From positions 10,331 to 72,693 of the forward strand of contig UBMP01000031.1 of assembly GCA_900466575.1 (NCBI GenBank): DNA of 62,363 nucleotides, given 5' to 3'. The stretch is from Hyphomicrobiales bacterium. GTDB lineage: Bacteria > Pseudomonadota > Alphaproteobacteria > Rhizobiales > Rhizobiaceae. The position numbers were made by a program, and so were the translations under genes. Each line of letters starts with the position of its first letter. Position 1 is the first letter of the stretch. Positions 54,045 through 62,363 of the stretch are shown in pieces. Under the pieces are notes generated by a model. The model was not told the DNA's origin. It did no database searches and saw only the letters and a list, made by a program, of their open reading frames with translations.

Positions 54045-55454
54045 CTAAGGCGTGGCGGGGGGAACGTATTCCGCCGGCACATGGGTCCCGCGCCGTGCCA
54101 ATTTCTCGGTCATGATCGTGGTGCGCATGACGATCGCCGAAATCAGGAAGGCGGCGACGCAGCCGGTGATCAGCGGCAGGAGCGTGGAAAACTGGCCGGT
54201 GATTTCCATCGCAAAAAGGATTGAGGCGAAGAGTGCTCGCGTGGCGCCGGCAAAACACGCGGCCATGCCGACAAGCGCCGCCATGCTGAGATCGAGGCTC
54301 AAATCAAGCGCCTGCAGTACCTGCCCGATCAGTACGCCAAACGCGCCGCCGATGGTGAAAAGCGGCGCGAGCGTTCCTCCCGACGTGCCGCTGCCGAGAG
54401 CCACCGACCACGAGACGAATTTCAATGCGCAGAAGACAGCCAGCGCCGTGCCGACAAAATTGCCGCTCAGGATGCTGTCGATATTGTCGTAGCCGACGCC
54501 GAGCGTCTGCGGCGCGGCAAAACCGATGACGCCGACGACCAGCCCGCCAATGGACGGCCACCACATCCAATGGACCGGCAGCCTTTCGAACAGGTCCTCG
54601 ATGAAGTAGACGGCGCGGGTGATGGCCACCGACAGGACGCCGATCGCCAGTCCTTCGGCCGCATAGGCAAGCAGCGCCTCGCGCGAGGCGGACCCCATGA
54701 TCGGCACGTTGAAAACAGGAGCGACCCCGAACAGCCACGGGCGCAGCCACATCGCTGCGAGAGCCGCAACGATGATCGGTACGAAGGAGCGGGGGCGGAA
54801 TTCAAAGACGAGAAGCTCGATCGCCAGCAGCACTGCGGCAAAAGGCGTGGCGAAGATCGCCGTCATCCCCGCGGCCGCACCGGCCGCCAGCAGAACCTTG
54901 CGCTCATTGGCCGAAACATGGATCCGCTGCCCGAGCCAGGAGCCGAGCGCGCCGCCGGTCGCAATGATCGGCCCTTCCGCCCCGAAGGGTCCGCCGGTGC
55001 CGATGGAGATGGCCGCCGAGAGCGGTTTCAGGAAAGTCATGCGCACCGGAATGCGGCTGTCGTTGGTGAGGATTTGCTCCATCGCCTCCGGTATGCCGTG
55101 ACCACGGATCGCCTTGGCGCCGTAGCGGGCCATCAGGCCGACGACGATGGAACCGACGACCGGAACCGCGATCACGAGCCAGCCGAGCCTGTTGTGCGTC
55201 GGTGAGGCGAGATCGAACGCGACGCGGCCGTAGAAGGCGATGTTGGTGATCAGCCCGATGAGATAGACGAGGAGCCGCGCCACCAACGCGACGACGGCGG
55301 CAAGCCCCATGCAGAGCGCGCAAATGACGAGGCTTCGCCCGTCGAGCGCACGCGGATGCCGCTCGACGCTCGCCTTTTCGATCAGCGGTCCGAGGCCGAC
55401 CGACAGTGGCAGGCCGGGCGTGGTGGAAGCTTTCTCGACATCGTGCTCGCTCAT
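54045..55454 (-). CDS. ClC-family anion channel/transporter in nitrate operon
   Basis: The 469-residue membrane protein has the ClC signature segments GHGIPEAMEQ, GTGGPFGAEGPIIATGGALGS (external gating Glu kept), FATPFAAVLLAIELL and GSGTSGGTLAPLFTIGG. Aligned by eye to CLC-ec1, the anion-site Ser107 is His, the internal proton Glu203 position is Leu, and the Tyr445 position is Met. It may be a channel rather than an exchanger, and may pass nitrate, nitrite or chloride. It overlaps the MarR gene by ATGA and precedes mogA by 42 bp; no narK is seen in this window. Confidence 0.88.
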   Translation of the reverse strand: MSEHDVEKASTTPGLPLSVGLGPLIEKASVERHPRALDGRSLVICALCMGLAAVVALVARLLVYLIGLITNIAFYGRVAFDLASPTHNRLGWLVIAVPVVGSIVVGLMARYGAKAIRGHGIPEAMEQILTNDSRIPVRMTFLKPLSAAISIGTGGPFGAEGPIIATGGALGSWLGQRIHVSANERKVLLAAGAAAGMTAIFATPFAAVLLAIELLVFEFRPRSFVPIIVAALAAMWLRPWLFGVAPVFNVPIMGSASREALLAYAAEGLAIGVLSVAITRAVYFIEDLFERLPVHWMWWPSIGGLVVGVIGFAAPQTLGVGYDNIDSILSGNFVGTALAVFCALKFVSWSVALGSGTSGGTLAPLFTIGGAFGVLIGQVLQALDLSLDLSMAALVGMAACFAGATRALFASILFAMEITGQFSTLLPLITGCVAAFLISAIVMRTTIMTEKLARRGTHVPAEYVPPATP

Positions 55455-55933
55455 GCGTCGTCTGTCCCTTCGAAAAATAATGGTGGCGGTGTCTCTGCAA
55501 GGCCGGCGGCCTGCGCCAGCGCCAAAAGCCCTTGCGCAAGCGCGGCGCGATTTTCCACCGACAGCGCGGCTATGGCGCCGACAATGTCTTCTTGCGGGGT
55601 TTGCGCCTGGCGGCTCACGATCTCGCGACCCGCCGGCGACAGGTGCAGTTCGACGCGCCGGCGGTCGGCGCTGGCGACATGACGCTCGATAAAACCCTTG
55701 GTCTCAAGCCGCGAAACAACCTCCGACACCGTGCTCTGATGGGTATGGGTAAGGTTTGCGAGGTCGTTCACGCTTGCGCCGTCATGGGCCTGAAGCGTTC
55801 GCAAGACGAAGACTTGGGCGCTCGTCAGGCCTCCGGAATAACTCGTTGAGGCCTGGCGTAGCGACTGCACGATGCGGCGCAGCGTATCCATGATCACCTG
55901 AGCCTCGGAGGGTGGGGCTGTCTCAACCGCCAT
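55451..55933 (-). CDS. MarR-family transcriptional regulator
   Basis: The 160-residue winged-helix regulator has the MarR core (LTSAQVFVLRTLQAHDGASVNDLANLTHTHQSTVSEVVSRLETKGFIERHVASADRRRVELHLSPAGREIV, residues about 39-110). Its stop overlaps the ClC start. A CCATTTAATGG palindrome lies just upstream, so it may autoregulate the downstream part (marR-clc-mogA). Ligand unknown; an anion or oxidative signal would fit the context. Confidence 0.92.
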   Translation of the reverse strand: MAVETAPPSEAQVIMDTLRRIVQSLRQASTSYSGGLTSAQVFVLRTLQAHDGASVNDLANLTHTHQSTVSEVVSRLETKGFIERHVASADRRRVELHLSPAGREIVSRQAQTPQEDIVGAIAALSVENRAALAQGLLALAQAAGLAETPPPLFFEGTDDA

Positions 55934-55970
55934 AATATATCGTTCCCCATTTAATGGCTCCCAATATAAT
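55934..55970. promoter_or_regulatory. Candidate MarR operator and internal promoter
   Basis: CCATTTAATGG (55947-55957) is a near-perfect 11-bp palindrome flanked by ATATAT (55934-55939) and AATATAAT (about 55962-55970), within the 63-bp gap before marR. AT-rich symmetric sites next to the start are typical for MarR autoregulation. Confidence 0.4.
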
Positions 55971-55996
55971 TTTCAGCGGCAAATGTCCAGTCGATT

Positions 55997-56536
55997 TCAG
56001 ACCGCTTTGATCGCCTCCGCCGCAATCGCCTCGCGGCACCAGCGCAGAACCGCGTCTGGGTCCGGCGCGAGATCGCTCGACATGCCGCCGGCAAACCCAC
56101 GCCACGGCTCGAGATAGGTCTCCTTGACCGATGTCAGGACCGGAACGCCTGCAAGGCTTGCCGCCTCGAAGGCGGCGCGCAGGCCTTTGCCTTCGCTCTC
56201 CCCCTTACCGAAGCGGTTGAGAATGAGAATATCGGGGCCTTCTTCCAGCATGGCAAGCGCGCGCGCCGTGACGGCAGCCATGGCCTGCGGATCGAGGCGG
56301 CAGCCTTTCGCCTGACGACCGAGCGGCTGCATGATCTGGATGCGTTTGCCGGCCGCAATGTCCTCGACATCGACGGCACCGCAGCAGCGTCCGGCGATTT
56401 CCTGCGAGTACTGGATGAAGCCGGCCACCCGATAGCCCTCACTGACCAGCGTGCGGGCTACATATTCCAGCATCTGGTCGACAGCCTGATCCTGCGCAAA
56501 CGGGATGGCGGCGAGAAGCGGAAAGTTCTGGTCCAT
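55997..56536 (-). CDS. DUF2478 protein
   Basis: The 179-residue protein (LLAAIPFAQDQAVDQMLEYVARTLVSEGYRVAGFIQYS, GPDILILNRFGKGESEGKGLRAAFEAASLAGVPVLTSV) matches DUF2478, a family often linked to molybdenum genes and with P-loop-like topology, but I see no clear Walker A here. Cys-Cys-Gly (GRCCGAVD) may bind a ligand. ATG 56536 has GGAG upstream; the frame is open to 56848. It lies 4 bp behind moeA. Confidence 0.82.
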   Translation of the reverse strand: MDQNFPLLAAIPFAQDQAVDQMLEYVARTLVSEGYRVAGFIQYSQEIAGRCCGAVDVEDIAAGKRIQIMQPLGRQAKGCRLDPQAMAAVTARALAMLEEGPDILILNRFGKGESEGKGLRAAFEAASLAGVPVLTSVKETYLEPWRGFAGGMSSDLAPDPDAVLRWCREAIAAEAIKAV

Positions 56537-56540
56537 GGTA

Positions 56541-57827
56541 TCAGACTCCAAATGCACGGGTTGAACGGGGAAACGGAAGCCAGGAGACAAGGTCGCCGTC
56601 TTCCAGGCTTGCGCATTCGGCGGGCACCACAACCACGCCATCTGCGTGCGAAAGCGGATAAAGGGTTGCCGAACTGCCGTGGCCGAGCGGCTCGACGACT
56701 GGCCGGTTGCCGGCCTCTGCGGCAATGAGAACGGGCACAAACTCGGTGCGTCCCGGCTTGCGCCGGACACGACCCCTAAGCACGGCGCGGGCCTGCCGGG
56801 CAGGCCCTTGTAGAAGGCCGGCAAGCGCCTCGATCTGGGCTTTGACAAACAGCTCGAAGCCGACGAAGGCGGCCAGCGGATTACCCGGCAGGCCAGTGTA
56901 GAGCGCTGTGCCGAGCCCGCCGAAGAAGACCGGCTTGCCCGGTTTCAGCGCGACACGATGGGCATCGACACGCCCACCGGCGGCCACGAGTGCGGCGCGC
57001 AGATGGTCGCGCGCGCCATCGGATGCGGCACCGGTCGAAATGATCAGGTCGTATTGTCCGGCCATGGCGCGAAGTGCCGCGGTCATGGCGGCCAGATCGT
57101 CAGGCAGTACGCCCAGGTAATGCGCGTCGAACAACGCGCCGCGGCACAATGCCGCAACCATCGGTCCGTTCGCGTCGTAGATCGCCGCAGTGCCGCCGAG
57201 CGGCCCGCCACGCGTTAGCTCGTTGCCGGTGGAAAGAATGGCGATACGGATCTTCCGCCGCACATCGACGGCCGTGATGCCGTTTGCCGCCAACAGGCCG
57301 ATATGGCGCGGCTCGACGATCGTGCCGGCGCAAACGAGCGTATCGCCCTCGGCAATATCCTCGCCCCGACGGCGGATGTTCGCGCCCCCTGCCGGCATCG
57401 CCTCGAAGGAGACCTTGCCGCCCGCAAGACGGCAATGTTCCTGCATGATCACGGCATCGAAGCCATGCGGCACGGGAGCGCCGGTGAAGATGCGGCAGGC
57501 ACCCGGTCTGGCATCGATAGCCGTTAACGCCGACCCGGCGGCCGCGGTGGCGATGACAGGGAGACGCCAGGGGCCATTTGCGCGGAGGTCGCAGAGGCGA
57601 ACGGCGAACCCGTCCATCGCCGCATTGTCGAAGAAGGGCATGGCGCGCGGCGCGTATACGTCGCTTGCGCTGACACGCCCCAGCGCATTGCGCAGATCGA
57701 CCGTTTCCACGCATTCCAGCGGGCGGGCGAGCGATCTGGCGAGGCGCACGGCATCGTCCACTGGCATCAGCCCGCCGAGCATATCCGGCGCATCGCAGCC
57801 GCAGGGTATTCTCGCCGTTTCGGCCAT
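56541..57827 (-). CDS. moeA: Molybdopterin molybdenumtransferase MoeA
   Basis: MoeA inserts molybdate into adenylylated molybdopterin. The 428-residue protein has MoeA_N (MPFFDNAAMDGFAV, ARIFTGAPVPHGFDAVIMQEH), the central LSTGNEL and the MoCF segment DLIISTGAASDGARDH, GKPVFFGGLGTALYTGLPGNPLAAFVGFE, plus the C-terminal domain IV. ATG 57827 has AAAGGA upstream; the frame is open to 57902. A MIPCGCDAPDM-like N-terminal tail with two Cys is unusual. It serves NarG in the same operon. Confidence 0.93.
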   Translation of the reverse strand: MAETARIPCGCDAPDMLGGLMPVDDAVRLARSLARPLECVETVDLRNALGRVSASDVYAPRAMPFFDNAAMDGFAVRLCDLRANGPWRLPVIATAAAGSALTAIDARPGACRIFTGAPVPHGFDAVIMQEHCRLAGGKVSFEAMPAGGANIRRRGEDIAEGDTLVCAGTIVEPRHIGLLAANGITAVDVRRKIRIAILSTGNELTRGGPLGGTAAIYDANGPMVAALCRGALFDAHYLGVLPDDLAAMTAALRAMAGQYDLIISTGAASDGARDHLRAALVAAGGRVDAHRVALKPGKPVFFGGLGTALYTGLPGNPLAAFVGFELFVKAQIEALAGLLQGPARQARAVLRGRVRRKPGRTEFVPVLIAAEAGNRPVVEPLGHGSSATLYPLSHADGVVVVPAECASLEDGDLVSWLPFPRSTRAFGV

Positions 57828-57926
57828 GAACTCGATCCTTTCAGTCTTGATGCAGGTACTGCGCGCGGCGGGCGGCATGACGATGGCATTCTCGACGATC
57901 ATGTGACGCCGTTCGGAGGCCGCGAA

Positions 57927-58340
57927 TTACTGGAGCATGGCCACATGCGGCTCCGGCGCTTGCTCCTTCGACGCCTTTTGAAGGCTTTCCACCACCGAAT
58001 AAGCGACATCGCGGTCACGGGCGTGCTCGGCGGTCAGCTGGTCGAGAACGTCGGCCAGGTACTCGTCGGCGGGCAACTGCCGGCGCAGAAGCGGGAAGAG
58101 ATATTCCTCCTCGTCCAGCACATGCAGGCCGAAGTCGGCGTTCAGGAAATCGAAGGCGGCCGCGACGGCGTCGGTGTCAAGGCGCCCGGCAATGGCCATG
58201 TCGTCGGGAGGACCGCACAACGCGCGCTGGCGCATGTGCTCGTCCCGCATGAAATCGATCGGCTGGGCAAATCGGCTTTTATGAGGCTTTGCCCGCAACA
58301 TGGCGATGGCCGATAGCTGGGCTTCCGCATGCTTTTCCAT
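57927..58340 (-). CDS. Hemerythrin-like domain protein
   Basis: The 137-residue helical protein carries HHE-type metal ligands: His in IDFMRDEHMRQRALC, His/Glu in FGLHVLDEEEYLFPLL and His in LDQLTAEHARDRDVAY. Hemerythrins bind O2 or NO at a diiron site. In a nitrate respiration operon it may sense or bind NO or O2, or protect the reductase; this is inference. ATG 58340 follows GGAG and AGG, 14 bp after the parvulin stop. Confidence 0.85.
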   Translation of the reverse strand: MEKHAEAQLSAIAMLRAKPHKSRFAQPIDFMRDEHMRQRALCGPPDDMAIAGRLDTDAVAAAFDFLNADFGLHVLDEEEYLFPLLRRQLPADEYLADVLDQLTAEHARDRDVAYSVVESLQKASKEQAPEPHVAMLQ

Positions 58341-58353
58341 CGCCTGGCTCCGC

Positions 58354-59268
58354 CTATTGCACCAGCGGAATGTCGGTGCCAATGAGATCGACACCGGTAA
58401 TCACCGCGTCGGCGGCAAGAAGCGCGATATATTGCGAGACGGCCTTCGACCATGTTGCGGCCTCCAGCCATCCGGCAATACGGTCGACCACCACCTCGAA
58501 GGGCAGTTCCCGACCGTCGATCCTGCGGTCGAGGCGGATGATGTGGAAGCCGTAGCGGGTTTCGACCGGCGTGGCCGTCAGTTCGCCTTCGGAAAGCCGC
58601 TGGAGCGCCTCTTCGAATTCGGCAACCGTGCTGCCTTTGGTCAGCTGCCCCAGATTGCCGCCCTGGCGCGCCGACGGGCAGGCCGAATATTCACCGGCAA
58701 TGCTGGCGAAGCTCGCCGGATCCTCGTGGATGAGCGTGATCAGCAATTCGGCGCTGACCCTTGCCGCCTTGCGCGCGGAGGCATCGGCCGGATCCGCCGA
58801 AACAAGAATGTGCCATGCCTCCCACAGCGGTTCGGATGTAAAGCGCTGTCGGTTGTTGTCGTAGAAGCGCCGGCACTCTTCCTCGCTCGCCTGCGGGGCG
58901 GAAACCTCCGCCTCGATGACGGCGCGAATGGCGGCATCCTCGGCTGTTTCCAGGCGGCCTTCGTCGTCGCGGACGGGCTCGGGCGCAAGGCCCAGCTCAC
59001 CGGCGCGGTTCAGCAGGAGCTGCCGCACGGCAAGCGCCCTGGCTGCCGCGCGAAGTGCGGCACCCGGATTTTCGGCCGGATGGTTCTGGGCTTCCGACAG
59101 GATCGCGTGTTCGGGAATTTCCACCCCGTCAACGCTGACCTTGTTGAAGAGCGGCTTCGCCTTTGGCGGAACGCTTGTGTCCGGCTCCTGATAGCCGCTA
59201 TAGCTGTCGGTCGGGGCATGAACGTGCCGGGTCTCCGGCGCTTTTGTTCTGTTCAGAAGATTGACCAT
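58354..59268 (-). CDS. Parvulin-type peptidyl-prolyl isomerase (NifM/PpiC-like)
   Basis: The 304-residue protein has a helical N-terminal SurA-like half and a rotamase domain at about 165-265 (WEAWHILVSADPADASARKAARVSAELL, FASIAGEYSACPSARQGGNLGQLTKGSTVAEFEEAL, RYGFHIIRLDRR). There is no signal peptide, so it acts in the cytosol like NifM, probably helping fold or mature nitrate reductase. It starts 4 bp after narI stop. Confidence 0.9.
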   Translation of the reverse strand: MVNLLNRTKAPETRHVHAPTDSYSGYQEPDTSVPPKAKPLFNKVSVDGVEIPEHAILSEAQNHPAENPGAALRAAARALAVRQLLLNRAGELGLAPEPVRDDEGRLETAEDAAIRAVIEAEVSAPQASEEECRRFYDNNRQRFTSEPLWEAWHILVSADPADASARKAARVSAELLITLIHEDPASFASIAGEYSACPSARQGGNLGQLTKGSTVAEFEEALQRLSEGELTATPVETRYGFHIIRLDRRIDGRELPFEVVVDRIAGWLEAATWSKAVSQYIALLAADAVITGVDLIGTDIPLVQ

Positions 59269-59272
59269 GATA

Positions 59273-59986
59273 TTACTCCGCCGCGATCCGGTTTGCCTTT
59301 GAGCCGTCGCCGCGCTGGCGCACGACCTGATAGCCCGGCCTCCACATGTAACGCACAGGCACGCTCAGCATGTGAACGAGGCGCGTGAACGGGAAGAGCA
59401 GCAGGATCGTGAGACCAAGGAACAGGTGCAGCTTGAAGACGATGGGCGCATCGGCAACATAGCTGGAAGCCGAAAGATCGAAGGTGAAAATGCCCTGGGC
59501 CCAGTTCATGAACTTCACCATTTCATGGCCGTCGATATTCGCGATGGACACCGGAATGGTGGAAAGGCCCAGGAAAAGCTGGCACCACAGAAGAATGATG
59601 ATGAGCGTATCGGTGTTGCTCGACTGGGTGCGCACCCGATGGTCGAACAGCCGGCGGTGCACGAGCAGCGTCGCCCCGACGATCGCCATGGCGCCTGCAA
59701 TGCCGCCGGCGACCACGGCCAGCGTCTGCTTTTGCTGATGCGTCACGCCCAGCGTGTCCCAAACCCAGAGCGGCGTGAGCAGGCCGACGAAATGACCGGC
59801 GAAGATGAACAGGACGCCGAGGTGGAAGAGCACCGAACCCCACATCAGCTGCTTGCGGCGAAGCAACTGGCTGGAGCCCGACCGCCACGAATAGGTCTCG
59901 CGGTCGTAGCGCACGATGGAGCCGACAACCAGCACCGAAAGCGCGATATAGGGATAGATCCCGTAGATGAGCGTGTTGAGAAACAT
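59273..59986 (-). CDS. narI: Respiratory nitrate reductase gamma subunit NarI
   Basis: NarI is the diheme cytochrome b that takes electrons from quinol to NarH. The 237-residue protein has five helices with histidine ligands (LFHLGVLFIFAGHFVG, FKLHLFLGLTILLLFPFTRLVHML). The pattern RYDRETYSWRSGSSQLL and MWRPGYQVVRQR are conserved. ATG 59986 follows narJ by 11 bp. Confidence 0.95.
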   Translation of the reverse strand: MFLNTLIYGIYPYIALSVLVVGSIVRYDRETYSWRSGSSQLLRRKQLMWGSVLFHLGVLFIFAGHFVGLLTPLWVWDTLGVTHQQKQTLAVVAGGIAGAMAIVGATLLVHRRLFDHRVRTQSSNTDTLIIILLWCQLFLGLSTIPVSIANIDGHEMVKFMNWAQGIFTFDLSASSYVADAPIVFKLHLFLGLTILLLFPFTRLVHMLSVPVRYMWRPGYQVVRQRGDGSKANRIAAE

Positions 59987-59997
59987 CGTCTTTCCTC

Positions 59998-60705
59998 TCA
60001 GATCAAGGGCCTCAGCGGCATGTCGGGGCGGCGATGGGCGGCGCGTATCTGCGTGCGCAGGCGATCGGGGCCACAGGCGCCCTCGCCCGCATTGCCGCCG
60101 AAGGTGACGACCTCGTCTTCCCAGATGCGATCAAGCGCGGCCAGATCGTCCGGGTCGTCCTCACCGAGGGCCAGAAGCTCGGCCAGAAGCTTCTCGTCGG
60201 GCCTCGCCTTCGACAGAAGCGACAGCGCCGCAAACGCGTTGGCATAGACCGAGGGCCGCTTCTTCAGTCGCGCGCCGATGGCGGCGGTGATGTGGGCGGT
60301 CTGGGCCAGAAGCTCGTTGGCGTCGCCTTCCGGCAAGACCGACAGGAATTCGAGGAAAAGCGGCAGGTAATCCGGCAGTTCCTTGGCGTCGATCTCCAGG
60401 CCCTGCTCCTCGTACATGGTCTTCAGGTCAACCATCGCCTGTCCGCGGTCGCGGCTCTCCCCGTGCGCGTGCTCGAACAGATGCAGCGACAGCGAACGGC
60501 TGCGGTCGAAGAGATAGACGTAGCGTTCCTGCGCGTCATAAAGATCGTGGCCGGCAAGATCGTCGATCAGCCTGTTCAGGAGAACGGCGACGGCTTCCGG
60601 CACGTCGTCGCCCTTCAGTGCTTGCTTCAGGTCCGGCAAGCCGTCGAGCAACGCCTTTTCGGGATAGGCCAGAAGCAGCGAAATGATTTTGAGAGAAATG
60701 TTCAT
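59998..60705 (-). CDS. narJ: Nitrate reductase molybdenum cofactor assembly chaperone NarJ
   Basis: The 235-residue helical chaperone holds NarG during cofactor insertion. Typical segments: ISLLLAYPEKALLDGLPDLK, YVYLFDRSRSLSLHLFEHAHGESRDRGQAMVDL and PDYLPLFLEFLSVLP. The start overlaps narH stop by ATGA at 60705. Confidence 0.95.
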   Translation of the reverse strand: MNISLKIISLLLAYPEKALLDGLPDLKQALKGDDVPEAVAVLLNRLIDDLAGHDLYDAQERYVYLFDRSRSLSLHLFEHAHGESRDRGQAMVDLKTMYEEQGLEIDAKELPDYLPLFLEFLSVLPEGDANELLAQTAHITAAIGARLKKRPSVYANAFAALSLLSKARPDEKLLAELLALGEDDPDDLAALDRIWEDEVVTFGGNAGEGACGPDRLRTQIRAAHRRPDMPLRPLI

Positions 60706-62243
60706 CAGACCTGCTCCTTGAAGATGTCGGTGGGCGTCTGGACCAGTTTGCGGCGCTTGGCGCCGAAAATGTCGGCATCCGAAGATCCGCCCGAACAGCC
60801 GTTGCCGAAAGAGAAGCCGCAGGAGCCGCGAACGTCGTAGGCGTCCTCGGAAACCTCGCGGTGCGTCGTCGGGATGACGAAGCGATCCTCGTAATTGGCT
60901 ATCGCCATGATCTGGTACATGTCCTCGATCATCGCGGGTGTCAGGCCAACCCTGGCGGCAGCGGCATCGTCGATCACGCCGTCGATGGTCTTGGCGCGCA
61001 TGTAGGACCGCATGGCCAGCATGCGTTCGAGCGCCGAGACGACCGGCTCCTCCTTACCTGCGGTCAATAGGTTGGCGAGGTAGCGGACGGGGATGCGCAG
61101 CGAGCGGACATCGGGCATGTCGCCGTCCATGCCGAGCTTGCCGGACTGGGCGGCGGACTGCAGCGGCGACAGCGGCGGGATGTACCAGACCATCGGCAGT
61201 GTGCGGTATTCGGGATGCAGCGGGAATGCGACCTTCCATTCCATTGCCATCTTGTAGACCGGCGACTTCTTGGCCGACTCCAGCCAGGCTTCCGGCACGC
61301 CGTCCTTGCGGGCCTGCTCGATGACGGCGGGATCGTTAGGGTCCAGGAAGACCTTCAGCTGTTCCTCGTAGAGGTCCTGCTCGTTGGCCGTGGAGGCGGC
61401 TTCGGAAATCCGGTCGGCATCATAAAGAACGACGCCGAGGTAGCGGATGCGACCGACGCAGGTTTCCGAGCAGACCGTCGGCTGGCCGGCTTCGATGCGC
61501 GGATAGCAGAAGATGCACTTTTCCGACTTTCCGGAGTTCCAGTTGTAGTAGATCTTCTTGTAGGGGCAACCCGACACGCACATGCGCCAGCCGCGGCACT
61601 TTTCCTGATCGATGAGGACGATGCCGTCATCCTCGCGCTTGTAGATGGCGCCCGACGGACAGGCCGCCACACAGGTCGGATTGAGGCAGTGCTCGCACAA
61701 ACGCGGCAGATACATCATGAACGTGTTTTCGAACTGGCCGTAGATTTCCTTCTCGACGCCTTCGAAATTCACGTCCTTCGAACGCTTCTCGAACTCGCCG
61801 CCGAGGATTTCCTCCCAGTTCGGACCCCATTCGATCTTTTCCATCCGCTCACCGGTCAGCTTGGAGCGCGGGCGCGCGGTCGGCATGGTCTTGCTTTCCG
61901 GGGCGTTCTGCAGGTGACCGTAGTCGAAATCGAACGGTTCGTAGTAGTCGTCGATTTCCGGCAGGTCCGGATTGGCGAAAATTTTCGCCAGGATGCGCCA
62001 TTTCGGACCCATCTTCGGTTCGATCCGGCCGTTTTTCCTACGGACCCAGCCGCCGTTCCACTTCTTCTGGTTTTCCCATTCCTTGGGAAAGCCGATGCCG
62101 GGTTTGGTCTCGACATTGTTGAACCAGGCGTATTCGACGCCTTCACGGTTCGTCCAGACATTCTTGCAGGTGACTGAGCATGTGTGGCACCCGATGCATT
62201 TGTCGAGGTTCAGCACCATGCCGATTTGCGCGCGGACCTTCAT
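60705..62243 (-). CDS. narH: Respiratory nitrate reductase beta subunit NarH
   Basis: NarH carries the Fe-S clusters between NarI and NarG. The 512-residue protein has four cysteine groups: CIGCHTCSVTC at 16-26, CEHCLNPTCVAACPSG, CRGWRMCVSGCPYKK (with the Trp that marks the [3Fe-4S] cluster) and CIFCYPR...CSETCVGR. ATG 62243 follows AGGAGG; the frame is open to 62351. It overlaps narJ. Confidence 0.97.
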   Translation of the reverse strand: MKVRAQIGMVLNLDKCIGCHTCSVTCKNVWTNREGVEYAWFNNVETKPGIGFPKEWENQKKWNGGWVRRKNGRIEPKMGPKWRILAKIFANPDLPEIDDYYEPFDFDYGHLQNAPESKTMPTARPRSKLTGERMEKIEWGPNWEEILGGEFEKRSKDVNFEGVEKEIYGQFENTFMMYLPRLCEHCLNPTCVAACPSGAIYKREDDGIVLIDQEKCRGWRMCVSGCPYKKIYYNWNSGKSEKCIFCYPRIEAGQPTVCSETCVGRIRYLGVVLYDADRISEAASTANEQDLYEEQLKVFLDPNDPAVIEQARKDGVPEAWLESAKKSPVYKMAMEWKVAFPLHPEYRTLPMVWYIPPLSPLQSAAQSGKLGMDGDMPDVRSLRIPVRYLANLLTAGKEEPVVSALERMLAMRSYMRAKTIDGVIDDAAAARVGLTPAMIEDMYQIMAIANYEDRFVIPTTHREVSEDAYDVRGSCGFSFGNGCSGGSSDADIFGAKRRKLVQTPTDIFKEQV

Positions 62244-62314
62244 TCTGCCGCCTCCTGGGTTTGAGCAGTTGTTTCTTCGCGGGGGCTGTTGGTTTCCGCG
62301 CAGAAGTGAGCCGG

Positions 62315-62363
62315 TTATGGAGTGAACCCCTCGGGCTGGACCACGGGGCACGGAAAAACTGAT
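62315..62363 (-). CDS. narG: Nitrate reductase alpha subunit NarG, C-terminal end (partial)
   Basis: At the right edge, one minus-strand frame gives about 15 residues (VFPCPVVQPEGFTP) and a TAA at 62317-62315, 71 bp before narH. Its position, directly upstream of narH on the same strand, and the closing segment fit the end of NarG. The call rests mainly on gene order, since the rest lies outside the window. Confidence 0.5.
   Translation of the reverse strand, partial: SVFPCPVVQPEGFTP

Noticed and set aside
61215-62177. 320-codon plus-strand frame opposite narH
   Set aside because: Antisense shadow of a high-GC gene with strong NarH motifs on the other strand.
1-62363. tRNA or rRNA genes, or an integrase marking island ends
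   Set aside because: None recognised by eye; the island borders at the left therefore remain undefined.

Overview
The window comes from a GC-rich alphaproteobacterium, most likely of the Hyphomicrobiales (Rhizobiaceae or Brucellaceae). This is inferred from the protein families: DUF1344, COG4705/DUF347 membrane proteins, PAS-linked chemoreceptors and a nar operon carrying a parvulin and a hemerythrin. No rRNA, tRNA or CRISPR array was seen, so genus is not resolved.

Layout. (1) 1-11.4 kb is an accessory, defence-island-like segment. It opens with a tightly overlapping operon of a PD-(D/E)XK-like protein, a small protein, a soluble AAA+ ATPase and a soluble FtsH-type M41 metalloprotease, with the AAA lid apparently split between the last two. 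Poorly coding DNA follows, with CGATTC iterons of 21-bp period, a long inverted repeat, a papain-like cysteine-protease candidate and an AGTCTTT repeat cluster. Next comes a restriction-modification-like set (C5 methyltransferase, GIY-YIG nuclease, Vsr) and an AAA/DUF4143 ATPase. (2) 11.4-18.1 kb holds a GGDEF/EAL protein, a chemoreceptor and IS21-family debris that truncated a second PAS chemoreceptor. (3) 18.2-21.2 kb encodes a secreted FG-GAP/ASPIC-UnbV protein and a diheme cytochrome c peroxidase/MauG-like enzyme. (4) 21.3-38.7 kb is an envelope and ion-homeostasis region: a LolCDE/MacB-like ABC exporter operon, feoAB, an OmpR-type two-component system, three COG4705 paralogues, two related secreted proteins, a PAP2 phosphatase and a DedA-PAP2-LssY fusion. 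A palindrome resembling CTTACAAATTTGTAAG recurs upstream of the regulator and near all three COG4705 units, suggesting one regulon. (5) 39-46 kb is signalling: a cytosolic CZB chemoreceptor, a diguanylate cyclase, a transmembrane chemoreceptor and a PAS-HTH regulator. (6) 46-48.2 kb is a nickel/cobalt efflux locus: an RcnR-like repressor and CDF protein divergent from an RcnA-like exporter, sharing one promoter/operator. (7) 48.4-53.2 kb holds an EamA protein, a tyrosine phosphatase, a LysR/SDR/aldo-keto reductase set and a broken antitoxin gene. (8) 53.5-62.4 kb is a minus-strand respiratory nitrate reductase operon: narG end, narH, narJ, narI, parvulin, hemerythrin, moeA, DUF2478, marR, a ClC protein and mogA.

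Best candidates for undescribed biology are the nuclease-like/AAA+/M41 operon at the left end and the CTTAC-N6-GTAAG regulon tied to four-repeat COG4705 proteins. Functions are by-eye inferences from motifs and gene order; no database search was run.
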